Of a stretch of DNA of 64,000 bases, positions 8,441 through 17,140 are shown in pieces. The stretch lies in NCBI GenBank assembly GCA_934234185.1, contig CAKQHO010000005.1, forward strand, positions 13,994 to 77,993, given 5' to 3'. The notes below the pieces were generated by a model. It saw only the letters and a list, made by a program, of their open reading frames with translations, made no database searches and was not told where the DNA came from. Each line of letters opens with the position of its first letter. The stretch's first letter is position 1. This stretch comes from an uncultured Psychrobacillus sp. Its GTDB lineage: Bacteria; Bacillota; Bacilli; Bacillales_A; Planococcaceae. The position numbers were made by a program, and so were the translations under genes.

Positions 8441-9751
8441 ATGACTGAAATAGTAAACGTTATTGGTGCTGGTTTGGCTGGAAGCGAGGCTGCATGGCAA
8501 ATAGCAAACAGAGGTGTAAAGGTTCGCCTTTATGAAATGCGCCCAGTTAAACAAACTCCAGCCCATCATACAGATAAATTTGCTGAATTGGTTTGTTCGA
8601 ATTCACTTAGAGCAAATAATTTAACGAATGCAGTAGGAGTGATCAAAGAGGAGATGCGTATGCTGAACTCCTTGATCATCCAGTCTGCTGACAATAGCAG
8701 TGTTCCTGCTGGAGGTGCTTTAGCGGTAGATCGACACGATTTTGCGGGGCGTGTGACCGAATCGATTCGAAACCATCCGAACATTGAAATCGTCAATGAA
8801 GAGGTAACAGAAATTCCGGATGGTATTACGGTTATTGCCACTGGACCTTTAACCTCACCAGCTCTAGCAGAAAAGGTGAAAGAAGTGACAGGGCAGGACT
8901 ATCTATATTTCTATGATGCTGCTGCACCTATTGTAGAAAAAGACAGCATCGACATGGATAAGGTTTATTTGAAGTCCCGCTATGATAAAGGGGAAGCTGC
9001 TTATCTGAACTGTCCAATGACGGAAGAGGAATTTAACCGATTTTATGATGCTTTAGTAGAGGCAGAGGTTGTACCTTTAAAGGAATTTGAAAAAGAGATT
9101 TATTTTGAAGGCTGTATGCCTGTAGAAGTAATGGCTGCACGTGGAAGAAAAACATTACTATTTGGACCGATGAAGCCAGTAGGTTTAGAGGATCCGAAAA
9201 CAGGTAAAAGACCATATGCCGTAGTACAGCTGCGCCAGGATGATGCTGCAGGAACTCTTTATAATATTGTTGGCTTCCAAACTCATTTAAAATGGGGTCC
9301 ACAAAAAGAGGTGCTGCAACTAATCCCTGGTTTAGAAAATGTAGAAATCGTTCGATATGGTGTTATGCATCGAAATACATTTATCAACTCTCCGTATGTT
9401 CTTAAGCCAACCTATCAGCTGAAGGAAAACCAACAAGTTTTCTTCGCTGGTCAAATGACTGGAGTAGAGGGATATGTTGAATCAGCAGGCAGTGGCTTAC
9501 TTGCAGGGATAAATGCTGCAAAGCTTGCTAAAGGGGAAGAGCTAGTAGTGTTCCCAAGTGAAACAGCCTTAGGAAGCATGGCTAGATATATCACGGAAGC
9601 AAATCCAAAAAATTTCCAACCGATGAATATTAACTTTGGGTTGTTCCCAGAGCTTCAACCAAAAGTAAGAGATAAAAAAGAAAGAACGGAACAGCTTGCA
9701 AACAGAGCGCTTACAACAATTCGAAATTTTATGAAAAATACATCGATATAA
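8441..9751 (+). CDS. trmFO: tRNA m5U54 methyltransferase TrmFO (folate/FAD dependent)
   Basis: Makes ribothymidine at position 54 of tRNA using methylenetetrahydrofolate and FAD, the Gram-positive alternative to SAM-dependent TrmA. It has 436 residues, with an N-terminal FAD-binding GAGLAGSEAAWQIA motif at residues ~9-22. The CSNSLRANNLTNAVGVIKEEMR, NCPMTEEEF and FAGQMTGVEGYVESAGSGLL motifs are typical of the family (formerly Gid). The last carries the second FAD-contact glycines. It is followed by a hairpin terminator at 9760. Confidence 0.97.
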   Translation: MTEIVNVIGAGLAGSEAAWQIANRGVKVRLYEMRPVKQTPAHHTDKFAELVCSNSLRANNLTNAVGVIKEEMRMLNSLIIQSADNSSVPAGGALAVDRHDFAGRVTESIRNHPNIEIVNEEVTEIPDGITVIATGPLTSPALAEKVKEVTGQDYLYFYDAAAPIVEKDSIDMDKVYLKSRYDKGEAAYLNCPMTEEEFNRFYDALVEAEVVPLKEFEKEIYFEGCMPVEVMAARGRKTLLFGPMKPVGLEDPKTGKRPYAVVQLRQDDAAGTLYNIVGFQTHLKWGPQKEVLQLIPGLENVEIVRYGVMHRNTFINSPYVLKPTYQLKENQQVFFAGQMTGVEGYVESAGSGLLAGINAAKLAKGEELVVFPSETALGSMARYITEANPKNFQPMNINFGLFPELQPKVRDKKERTEQLANRALTTIRNFMKNTSI

Positions 9752-9759
9752 TTGATTTT

Positions 9760-9799
9760 GGCCTCTTAAAAGTTGTATACTTTGAGAGGCCTTTATATT
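9760..9799 (+). terminator. Terminator between trmFO and xerC
   Basis: GGCCTCT (9760-9766) pairs with AGAGGCC (9785-9791), followed by TTTATATT. The stem is perfect and the T-run is moderate. It splits topA-trmFO from the xerC-hslVU-codY group. Confidence 0.75.
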
Positions 9800-9820
9800 G
9801 GCGGTATGGGAGCTGTTACG

Positions 9821-10714
9821 ATGATTGGAATGGAAGAGCTACATTCTTTTATTACACATATACAATTAGAAAAAAACTATTCAAATTTAACCGTACAAGA
9901 ATACAAAAAGGATATTGAGTATTTTTTAAGCTTTTTAGAGCAAGAGGGTGTAAACGAGTTAAATGACGTGGAATATATCCATGCAAGGCTTTTTATAACG
10001 AAGCTCTATGATGAGCATCTTGCTAGAGCAAGTATCTCTAGAAAAATTTCTGCTATTCGTTCTTTTTTTAAATTTTTAAATAAAGAATATAATATTCGAG
10101 ATGATGCATTTCAATCTCTTTATCATCCTAAAAAGGAAGCGAGACTGCCTCAGTTTTTTTATGAGGAGGAGCTTACGATCCTATTTGAAAAAAATAGAGG
10201 AACTGATTCCTTATCAATCAGAAATACAGCAATCCTTGAATTGTTGTATGCTACAGGAATTCGAGTTAGTGAGCTTATTTCAATAGAGTGTAAACATATA
10301 GATAGTAGCTATGGTGTTATTCGTGTGATGGGAAAGGGTAGAAAAGAAAGGTACATACCTGTGGGAGATTATGCGCTAGAGGCCGTGGAGGAATATATTT
10401 CTACTAGCAGACCTAAGCTAATGAAGAACACTAATCATTCCTTTTTATTTGTGAATAATAGAGGGAATCAACTCACAACAGATGGAGTAAGGTATATACT
10501 GAACAGCATGATTAAAAAAGCTTCCCTACACAACACCATTTATCCTCATATGCTTCGTCATACCTTTGCAACGCATTTGCTTAATAATGGTGCAGATTTA
10601 AGAAGTGTGCAAGAATTGTTGGGTCACGCGCATTTATCCTCTACTCAGGTATATACGCATGTAACTAAAGAGCACTTACGAAAAACTTATATGAATGCCC
10701 ATCCAAGGGCCTAA
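9821..10714 (+). CDS. xerC: Tyrosine recombinase XerC (CodV)
   Basis: Site-specific recombinase that resolves chromosome dimers at dif together with XerD. The 297-residue protein has an N-terminal SAM-like DNA-binding domain (residues ~1-85). The catalytic domain carries Arg in TGIRVSELISIE, Lys in GKGRKERYIP, the HMLRHTFATHLLNNGADLR box (His-x-x-Arg), LLGHAHLSSTQ, and the nucleophile Tyr in QVYTHV. ATG 9821 has GGGAG at 9808-9812; ATG 9830 in frame is an alternative. Earlier in-frame codons fall in the terminator. It is the first gene of the xerC-hslV-hslU-codY cluster. Confidence 0.96.
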   Translation: MIGMEELHSFITHIQLEKNYSNLTVQEYKKDIEYFLSFLEQEGVNELNDVEYIHARLFITKLYDEHLARASISRKISAIRSFFKFLNKEYNIRDDAFQSLYHPKKEARLPQFFYEEELTILFEKNRGTDSLSIRNTAILELLYATGIRVSELISIECKHIDSSYGVIRVMGKGRKERYIPVGDYALEAVEEYISTSRPKLMKNTNHSFLFVNNRGNQLTTDGVRYILNSMIKKASLHNTIYPHMLRHTFATHLLNNGADLRSVQELLGHAHLSSTQVYTHVTKEHLRKTYMNAHPRA

Positions 10715-10733
10715 AAGCAGGAGGGATTAGATT

Positions 10734-11294
10734 ATGGGGCAAATCCATGCAACAACGATATTTGCGGTAAATCATAATGGTTCATGTGCCATGGCTGGAG
10801 ATGGTCAGGTAACACTAGGGAACCAGGTAGTAATGAAGCATACTGCCAAAAAGGTAAGACGATTATTTAATGGCCAAGTGGTCGCTGGCTTTGCAGGGTC
10901 TGTGGCAGATGCCTTTACTCTCTTTGAAATGTTTGAAGGGAAATTATTAGAGTACAACGGTAACCTACAAAGGGCTGCGGTTGAACTGGCAAAGCAATGG
11001 CGTGGAGATAAAATGCTAAGACAGCTTGAAGCTATGCTACTAGTGATGGATAAAACTAATTTATTATTAATCGCAGGTACTGGAGAAGTGATAGAGCCAG
11101 ACGATGGGGTCTTAGCAATCGGTTCAGGTGGGAACTATGCTCTAGCAGCAGGCAGGGCCTTGAAGAAATTTGCAGGAGATAACCTTACTGCAAAAGAAAT
11201 TGCGACAGCTGCATTAAATACAGCTGCCGATATATGTGTTTTTACAAACCATCAAATTATTGTGGAGGTAATAGGTGATGACGAAGGAAACTAA
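10734..11294 (+). CDS. hslV: ATP-dependent protease proteolytic subunit HslV (ClpQ)
   Basis: Dodecameric peptidase partner of HslU. It has 186 residues, with the proteasome-beta-like core MAGDGQVTLGNQ, VAGFAGSVADAFTLFE and GSGGNYALAAGRAL. As in other bacilli, five residues (Gly-Gln-Ile-His-Ala) stand between the initiator Met and the Thr-Thr pair that is N-terminal in E. coli HslV, so Thr7 aligns with the classical catalytic Thr. Residue 2 is Gly and not the Ser found in B. subtilis ClpQ. An excellent GGAGGG ribosome-binding site fixes the start. The 3' end overlaps hslU by 17 bases. Confidence 0.97.
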   Translation: MGQIHATTIFAVNHNGSCAMAGDGQVTLGNQVVMKHTAKKVRRLFNGQVVAGFAGSVADAFTLFEMFEGKLLEYNGNLQRAAVELAKQWRGDKMLRQLEAMLLVMDKTNLLLIAGTGEVIEPDDGVLAIGSGGNYALAAGRALKKFAGDNLTAKEIATAALNTAADICVFTNHQIIVEVIGDDEGN

Positions 11295-12675
11295 TTTAAC
11301 TCCAAAACAAATAACTGAGCATTTAAATAGATATATAGTAGGCCAGGAAACTGCCAAGAAGGCAGTGGCAGTTGCCCTACGTAATAGATATAGAAGACAG
11401 CTTCTGACAGATGACATTAGATCGGAAGTAATACCAAAGAATATCCTGATGATTGGGCCAACGGGTGTTGGAAAAACAGAAATTGCTAGACGAATAGCAA
11501 AACTGACAAAAGCTCCATTTGTGAAGGTGGAGGCAACGAAGTTCACAGAGGTAGGATATGTCGGTAGAGATGTAGAGTCTATGGTTAGAGATTTAGTAGA
11601 AGCTGCAGTGCGTATTGTAAAGGAAGAAAAAATGGAGGAAGTAAAGGATCAAGCTGAAAGATTGGCTAATGATGCCATTGTGAAACTTCTAGTTCCTTCT
11701 TTGAAAAAGAAAAATTCTGGTCAAAATCCGTTTGAAGCTCTTTTTGGAGGGAAAATGGATGACGATAGTTCTGAAATTGATGATACAGAAATACGTATAA
11801 AACGTTCTCAAATTGCCGAGGATTTAAGAGACGGCAAATTAGAAAATGAAATCATTACTGTAGAGGTTACAGAGCAGGCACCTTCTATTTTCGATGCTAT
11901 ACAGGGTGGCGGTATGGAAAGCATGGGAATGAATATGCAGGATGCCCTTTCAAGCCTAATGCCTAAAAAGAAAAAGAAGAGAAAGATGAAGGTAAAGGAT
12001 GCTCGCAAAATTCTTACACAAGAAGAAGCAGGCAAGCTGATTGATAACGATGAGCTATCTCAAATAGCAATTGAGAAAACAGAGCAGTCAGGCATTATCT
12101 TTATTGATGAGATGGATAAAATAGCAAGCCGAAGCGGAGGTAGCTCTTCTGCAGACGTTTCACGAGAGGGTGTGCAGCGTGATATTCTTCCTATCGTAGA
12201 GGGTTCTACGGTTACAACGAAATATGGAGCAGTGAAAACAGATTATATTTTATTTATTGCTGCAGGAGCCTTCCATATGTCTAAGCCCTCTGATTTGATA
12301 CCGGAGCTTCAAGGACGTTTCCCAATTAGAGTGGAGCTTGAGAAGCTTACAAAAGAAGATTTTGTTCGCATATTAAAAGAGCCACATCACTCTCTGATCA
12401 AACAATATGTAGCATTGCTTGAAACAGAGGGAGTTTCCATTACCTTTACAGAGGAAGCGATAGAGCGTATAGGGGATATAGCTTATCAAGTGAATCAGGA
12501 AACAGATAATATCGGAGCAAGAAGACTCCATACGATTCTTGAGAAGATCTTAGAGGAGCTGTCATATGAAGCTTCTGACATTTCTCCCGCTCAAATCCAG
12601 ATAACTCCTGCATATATTGACTCTAAACTTGACAATATTGTGAAAAACAAAGACTTATCGCAATTTATACTGTAA
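11278..12675 (+). CDS. hslU: HslU (ClpY) AAA+ unfoldase subunit
   Basis: ATPase that unfolds substrates and feeds them to HslV. The 465-residue protein has Walker A GPTGVGKTE, the pore motif GYVGRD, an intermediate I-domain (residues ~110-240, variable and charged), Walker B IIFIDEMDKIA, sensor-2 IGARRLHTILE, and the C-terminal LSQFIL tail that docks into HslV. ATG 11278 has GGAGGT at 11263-11268; GTG 11275 directly upstream is less likely. Confidence 0.97.
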   Translation: MTKETNLTPKQITEHLNRYIVGQETAKKAVAVALRNRYRRQLLTDDIRSEVIPKNILMIGPTGVGKTEIARRIAKLTKAPFVKVEATKFTEVGYVGRDVESMVRDLVEAAVRIVKEEKMEEVKDQAERLANDAIVKLLVPSLKKKNSGQNPFEALFGGKMDDDSSEIDDTEIRIKRSQIAEDLRDGKLENEIITVEVTEQAPSIFDAIQGGGMESMGMNMQDALSSLMPKKKKKRKMKVKDARKILTQEEAGKLIDNDELSQIAIEKTEQSGIIFIDEMDKIASRSGGSSSADVSREGVQRDILPIVEGSTVTTKYGAVKTDYILFIAAGAFHMSKPSDLIPELQGRFPIRVELEKLTKEDFVRILKEPHHSLIKQYVALLETEGVSITFTEEAIERIGDIAYQVNQETDNIGARRLHTILEKILEELSYEASDISPAQIQITPAYIDSKLDNIVKNKDLSQFIL

Positions 12676-12760
12676 TATAGGAATGTTGTTACTTTCAAAA
12701 ACAATTAAAAACCTTTAGAATATTAAAATAAATATGAAAATTATATGGAGGATTACTTAT

Positions 12761-13540
12761 ATGAACCTTTTAGACAAAACACGTAAAATAAATTCAATGC
12801 TACAAGCATCTGCTGGGAAACCAGTAAACTTTAAAGAAATGGCAGCTACTCTAAGTGACGTAATTGAATGTAATGCATTTATCGTTAGCAGAAAAGGGAA
12901 ATTGCTTGGCCATGAAGTGCATCAGCAAATCGAAAATGACCGTATCATCAAAATGATGGAAGAGCGCCAATTTCCAGAGGAGTATACAAAAAATCTATTC
13001 CAAATTAACGAAACATCCTCTAACTTAGATGTATATAGTGAGCATTCGGTTTTCCCAGTAGAAAACAGAGAACTATTTAAAGAGGGCTTAACTACAATCG
13101 TGCCAATTATTGGTGGGGGAGAGCGTTTAGGTACTTTAATCCTTGGTCGTCTTCAAGCTAAGTTTGGCGATGATGATTTAATTCTAGGTGAGTATGGAGC
13201 GACAGTAGTAGGTATGGAAATCCTTCGTGAAAAAGCGGAAGAGATTGAAGACGAAGCAAGAAGCAAAGCAGTAGTTCAAATGGCTATTAACTCATTATCT
13301 TATAGTGAGCTTGAAGCTATTGAGCATATTTTTGAAGAATTAGATGGCAATGAAGGCTTACTAGTTGCTTCTAAAATTGCAGACAGAGTTGGTATTACAC
13401 GCTCTGTGATTGTCAATGCGTTACGTAAGCTTGAAAGTGCTGGTGTCATCGAATCTCGTTCCCTAGGAATGAAAGGAACGTATATCAAAGTATTAAATGA
13501 TAAGTTCTTAAACGAGCTTGCACAGCTTAAATTAAGATAA
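12761..13540 (+). CDS. codY: GTP- and branched-chain-amino-acid-sensing repressor CodY
   Basis: Global regulator of stationary-phase, nitrogen and often motility genes. It has 259 residues. An N-terminal GAF domain (residues 1-~155) binds isoleucine, leucine or valine. A C-terminal winged helix-turn-helix (ASKIADRVGITRSVIVNALRKLESAG, ~200-225) is nearly identical to other bacilli. ATG 12761 has GGAGGA at 12747-12752; the in-frame ATG 12734 has no site and would add nine unmatched residues. It closes its operon with a strong terminator. In B. subtilis CodY represses the adjacent fla/che operon. Confidence 0.97.
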   Translation: MNLLDKTRKINSMLQASAGKPVNFKEMAATLSDVIECNAFIVSRKGKLLGHEVHQQIENDRIIKMMEERQFPEEYTKNLFQINETSSNLDVYSEHSVFPVENRELFKEGLTTIVPIIGGGERLGTLILGRLQAKFGDDDLILGEYGATVVGMEILREKAEEIEDEARSKAVVQMAINSLSYSELEAIEHIFEELDGNEGLLVASKIADRVGITRSVIVNALRKLESAGVIESRSLGMKGTYIKVLNDKFLNELAQLKLR

Positions 13541-13552
13541 TAGAACATAGAG

Positions 13553-13592
13553 GAACTAATTCTGGAGCTATCCGGGGTTGGTTCTTTTTTTT
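13553..13592 (+). terminator. Terminator after codY
   Basis: A 13-pair stem, including G-U pairs, joins GAACTAATTCTGG (13553-13565) and CCGGGGTTGGTTC (13572-13584) around the loop AGCTAT. It is followed by eight T (13585-13592), a strong intrinsic terminator. Confidence 0.9.
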
Positions 13593-14194
13593 ATGGAAAG
13601 AAAGATTTACCTATTCTTACGTTATGCAAAGGAACGTGAGAAAGGAAAGGTTCGAAAATTTATAGAGGAGTGATCGTCGCTCTATACTTGTTTTTTATAT
13701 CGTTGACATTCCGGTGGCAGATACCTTTCGCGTGCATTGGCTCAGACCAACAATGCTGGCTAGGAAAACGTTAGCGAAGCCTCTGTTCCCTCACTGCTGT
13801 TGTTTAGAGCCAACCATCATTCCATACCTCCCCTTCGATACTCCGTAAGTATTCCTTGTAGACGCTGCAGAGCATATATGGTGTGCAATTTGAACTGAAT
13901 GTGTAGTCATTTGGAGAAATATGCGAATTATATTGCTCCTCGTTGCAATATAATCCCATTTCCTTAAGTCTTCGTGATTGCATTTTTCGTCAATACTTTG
14001 CTTTACTTTTTACAATATTACTTTTAATGGTTATATAGGGAAAAAGTACATAAAAAATACAAAGAGGGACTATTTTCCACTACATATTTTACAAAAAAAG
14101 TAAAATAACGACCTTATTCGACAAAAATGACACATACCATTTATTTTTATTATAAAAAAAGGTCGAATTACCTATAAAAATTGTAAAAATAGAA
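13593..14194. other. Long structured non-coding gap before flgB
   Basis: No gene was recognised here. Positions ~13690-13880 are visibly richer in G and C than the surrounding AT-rich sequence. They hold a two-part stem: TTGGCTC 13737-13743 with GAGCCAA 13807-13813, then AACAA 13749-13753 with TTGTT 13800-13804. A perfect 10-bp inverted repeat follows at 13927-13936/13945-13954. CGACCTT (14109-14115) recurs inverted as AAGGTCG (14159-14165), bracketing a promoter-like ATGACA...TATAAA pair. This may be a long regulatory leader or operator region for fla/che, or a decayed repeat element. Confidence 0.5.
13927..13954. repeat. Perfect 10-bp inverted repeat
   Basis: ATTATATTGC (13927-13936) and GCAATATAAT (13945-13954) are exact reverse complements around an 8-base loop. 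There is no following T-run on the + strand, so it is more likely an operator or RNA hairpin than a terminator. Confidence 0.7.
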
Positions 14195-14223
14195 TAGACA
14201 CTAAGTTATATATTCATTACAAT
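14195..14223 (+). promoter_or_regulatory. Likely SigA promoter of the fla/che operon
   Basis: TAGACA (14195-14200), a 17-base spacer, and TACAAT (14218-14223) each match five of six consensus positions. It lies 71 bases before the flgB start. A second possible promoter (ATGACA near 14128, 18-base spacer, TATAAA) lies about 65 bases further upstream. Confidence 0.6.
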
Positions 14224-14294
14224 TAAATTATTATGATTTTGATAGAATTTTACTAATAGAGAGATATTAAGGTAGGATACGGAGTGAGAATGGA

Positions 14295-14687
14295 ATGAGT
14301 CTTTTCGGAGGGACAATTAGCAATTTAGAACGAGGTTTGGATTTTTCTGCGGTAAAACAGAAGACAATCGCGCAAAATATAGCAAACGTCGACACGCCGA
14401 ATTATAAAGCGAAAAGTGTAAGCTTTGATACGTACTTAAACGAGGCAAAGGGAATGACTGTTTCAGCGTATCGGACAGATAAGAAGCACTACGATTTTAG
14501 TGTAAGCGCAGGTCAATCGAAGGTGTTCGATTATGCGAACTTCAGTTACAAAAGTAACGGCAATGGGGTAGATATGGATAAAGAGCAGGCGAATCTTGCT
14601 ACTAACCAGCTTTACTATAATGCGTTAGTTGACCGAGTTAGCGGCAAACTGAATACGCTTCAAACGGTTATTAAAGGAGGAAGATAA
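14295..14687 (+). CDS. flgB: Flagellar proximal rod protein FlgB
   Basis: First gene of the fla/che operon; part of the rod that links MS-ring and hook. It has 130 residues, with an N-terminal rod signature (QNIANVDTPNYKAKSVSF) and a C-terminal heptad region ending LQTVIKGGR, both needed for rod/hook packing. ATG 14295 has GGAG at 14281. A two-codon out-of-frame ATG (14290) overlaps it and is probably irrelevant. flgC follows two bases later. Confidence 0.96.
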   Translation: MSLFGGTISNLERGLDFSAVKQKTIAQNIANVDTPNYKAKSVSFDTYLNEAKGMTVSAYRTDKKHYDFSVSAGQSKVFDYANFSYKSNGNGVDMDKEQANLATNQLYYNALVDRVSGKLNTLQTVIKGGR

Positions 14688-14689
14688 TC

Positions 14690-15154
14690 ATGTCTATCTT
14701 TCATGGGATGAATACGACAGCTTCTGCACTAACTGCCCAGCGCCTAAGGATGGATATTATTTCTTCTAATATGGCAAATGCGGAAACAACAAGGGCAAAA
14801 ATGGTGGACGGAGAATGGCAGGCATATAGAAGAAAAACAGTTACCTTGCAACCGATAGAAAATGGAGGCTTTTCAAACTTCCTAAATGTCGCAATGGGGA
14901 CTAGTAGTAAAAATGGAACAGGTAATGGAGTTAAGGTAGCGGGTGTAAAGGAAGATACAGAAACCCCATATAAACTTGTATATGATCCAACCCATATAGA
15001 TGCTAATGAAGAAGGGTATGTAGAAATGCCTAACGTAGATCCATTGAGAGAGATGGTAGACCTAATCTCTGCAACAAGGTCATACGAGGCTAACGTTACA
15101 GTATTTAATGCGAATAAGGCTATGCTGTCCAAAGCGCTCGAAATTGGAAAATAA
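14690..15154 (+). CDS. flgC: Flagellar proximal rod protein FlgC
   Basis: Rod subunit of 154 residues. It has the N-terminal MNTTASALTAQRLRMDIISSNMANAETT helix typical of axial proteins, the central VKEDTETPYKLVYDPTHIDANEEGYVEMPNVDP, and the C-terminal MVDLISATRSYEANVTVFNANKAM signature. The ribosome-binding site is within the end of flgB (AAGGAGGAAG). Confidence 0.97.
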   Translation: MSIFHGMNTTASALTAQRLRMDIISSNMANAETTRAKMVDGEWQAYRRKTVTLQPIENGGFSNFLNVAMGTSSKNGTGNGVKVAGVKEDTETPYKLVYDPTHIDANEEGYVEMPNVDPLREMVDLISATRSYEANVTVFNANKAMLSKALEIGK

Positions 15155-15175
15155 GAAAGAAGGTTTAATGTAAAA

Positions 15176-15478
15176 ATGGCAATTGAATCAGTTTCAATGT
15201 TTAATACTTCTCAATTAAATTCTGTATCTGCTCCAAAGATTAGCCCAGCACAAGCACAGCAAAACTTTGGGGACCTACTAAAGGGAGCGATTGACTCGGT
15301 CAATGAAAGTCAAAAGGCTTCTGACGTAGCTACAGAAAAACTAATCAAAGGTGAAAATATAGAGCTGCATGACGTCATGATTGCTTCTCAAAAAGCAAGC
15401 ATTACATTAAATGCAACAATGGAAATTCGAAACAAAGTGGTCGAAGCTTATCAGGAAATTATGAGAATGCAGGTCTAA
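15176..15478 (+). CDS. fliE: Flagellar MS-ring/rod junction protein FliE
   Basis: A 100-residue adaptor between the FliF MS-ring and the rod. It shows the conserved core FGDLLKGAIDSVNESQKASD and the C-terminal DVMIASQKASITLNATMEIRNKVVEAYQEIMRMQV. It lies between flgC and fliF as in other bacilli. Confidence 0.96.
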   Translation: MAIESVSMFNTSQLNSVSAPKISPAQAQQNFGDLLKGAIDSVNESQKASDVATEKLIKGENIELHDVMIASQKASITLNATMEIRNKVVEAYQEIMRMQV

Positions 15479-15536
15479 CACTCTCGGTTATTAGAGGATT
15501 ACAAGCCGAAATATTCAACATAGCCGGAGGACAATA

Positions 15537-17126
15537 ATGAATGAAAGAATAAATAACATCACTCAAAATATTACTGGCTTTTGGAAAAGCCGAACAAAGG
15601 CTCAAAAAGGCACAATTATAGGTAGCGTATTGGGAGTAATAATATTAGCAGCTGTTCTTACCTTCTTTATGAGTAGAACGACCTTTGTTCCTTTGTATTC
15701 AGATGCATCCCCTTCTGAAATAGGAAGAATTAAGGAAACATTGGATGCTCAAGGTGTTCCTAACGAGATAGCGGCTGGCGGAACTTCTATATTAGTGCCA
15801 GAAGGTCAGGCAGAAGCATTGCTAGTGCAAATGGCTGCGGAAGGTTTCCCGCAATCAGGAATGATTGATTACAGCTTTTTCTCTCAAAATGCTGGATTTG
15901 GTATGACAGACAATGAGTTTAATGTATTAAAGCTTGCATCTATGCAAACAGAGCTTGCGAACCTTATTAAAAGTGTAGAAGGAGTAAAGGATGCGAAGGT
16001 TATGATTACTTTACCTGAAGAGGGAGTATTTCTAACACAAAGCAACCAAACAGCTAGCGCTTCCATTGTCCTTAATACGAAGCCGGGGTACCAATTTACT
16101 GAACCTCAAATCACATCTCTTTATAATTTAGTAGCGAAATCGGTTCCGAACTTATCAACTGACGATATTGTGATGATGAATCAGTATTCCGAGTATTATG
16201 ACCTTAATCAGGCCGGCAGCGGTACTGGCGGTTCAGTTGCTACAGACCAAATGACCTTGAAGAAAACAGTAGAAAGAGATCTTCAACGTCAAGTACAAAC
16301 TATGCTTGGCACATTAATGGGACAAGACAAAGTAGTTGTGTCTGTAACTACAGATATCGATTTTAAAAAAGAAAATAGAGAAGAAAATCTTGTAGAGCCT
16401 GTGGACACGGATAATATGTCAGGAATTCAGTTAAGCGCACAGCGAATTTCAGAGACGTTCACTGGGAATAACCCAGCAGCAGGAGGGACGCCACAATCTG
16501 GAGACCCTACGGATAACTCTACTAGCTATCTAGAAGGCTCTTCTGCAAATGGGGATTATGAACGTATAGAAGATACTATTAATAATGAAGTCAATAGAAT
16601 ACGGAAAGAAATTGTAGAGAGTCCTTACAAAATTCGTGATATTGGTATTCAAGTAATGGTAGAACCGCCAACTCCAGAGGATGTCAATTCTCTTTCAGAT
16701 GGTGTTCAGGAGGATATAGAGCAAATTTTAGCTACTATTATCCGTACGTCCATTGATAAAGGTGAAGCAGGAGAGCTAACGGAGCAGCAAGTACAAGATA
16801 AAATTGTTGTTTCTGTACAACCTTTCAATGGGAAAAATAAAGTAACAGCAGATGCAAACGCAATAATTCCATGGTGGATATTTGTGATAGGCGCGATCCT
16901 GCTTGCTGCAATTATTCTTCTTGTATTCTTCATAGTTCGCTCAAGAAGAGTTAGCCAAGAGGAAGAGTTAATTTTTGATGTACAAAGAGAAGAATTGAAA
17001 ATTGACGATATTAATGATGAAAAAGAGACAGAAGCTACATTAAGACGAAAACAACTAGAGAAAATGGCGAAGGATAAGCCAGAGGATTTTGCTAAATTGT
17101 TACGTACTTGGATAGCTGAGGATTAA
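15537..17126 (+). CDS. fliF: Flagellar MS-ring protein FliF
   Basis: Membrane ring that nucleates the basal body. It has 529 residues. Transmembrane segment 1 is at residues ~25-46, then the ring-building motifs (NEIAAGGTSILVP, MIDYSFF, KVMITLPEEGVF), a low-complexity linker at ~290-330, and transmembrane segment 2 at ~442-468. The C-terminal tail KPEDFAKLLRTWIAED binds FliG. The ribosome-binding site is GGAGG before ATG 15537. Confidence 0.97.
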   Translation: MNERINNITQNITGFWKSRTKAQKGTIIGSVLGVIILAAVLTFFMSRTTFVPLYSDASPSEIGRIKETLDAQGVPNEIAAGGTSILVPEGQAEALLVQMAAEGFPQSGMIDYSFFSQNAGFGMTDNEFNVLKLASMQTELANLIKSVEGVKDAKVMITLPEEGVFLTQSNQTASASIVLNTKPGYQFTEPQITSLYNLVAKSVPNLSTDDIVMMNQYSEYYDLNQAGSGTGGSVATDQMTLKKTVERDLQRQVQTMLGTLMGQDKVVVSVTTDIDFKKENREENLVEPVDTDNMSGIQLSAQRISETFTGNNPAAGGTPQSGDPTDNSTSYLEGSSANGDYERIEDTINNEVNRIRKEIVESPYKIRDIGIQVMVEPPTPEDVNSLSDGVQEDIEQILATIIRTSIDKGEAGELTEQQVQDKIVVSVQPFNGKNKVTADANAIIPWWIFVIGAILLAAIILLVFFIVRSRRVSQEEELIFDVQREELKIDDINDEKETEATLRRKQLEKMAKDKPEDFAKLLRTWIAED

Positions 17127-17140
17127 TGGAGGAAAAAGCC

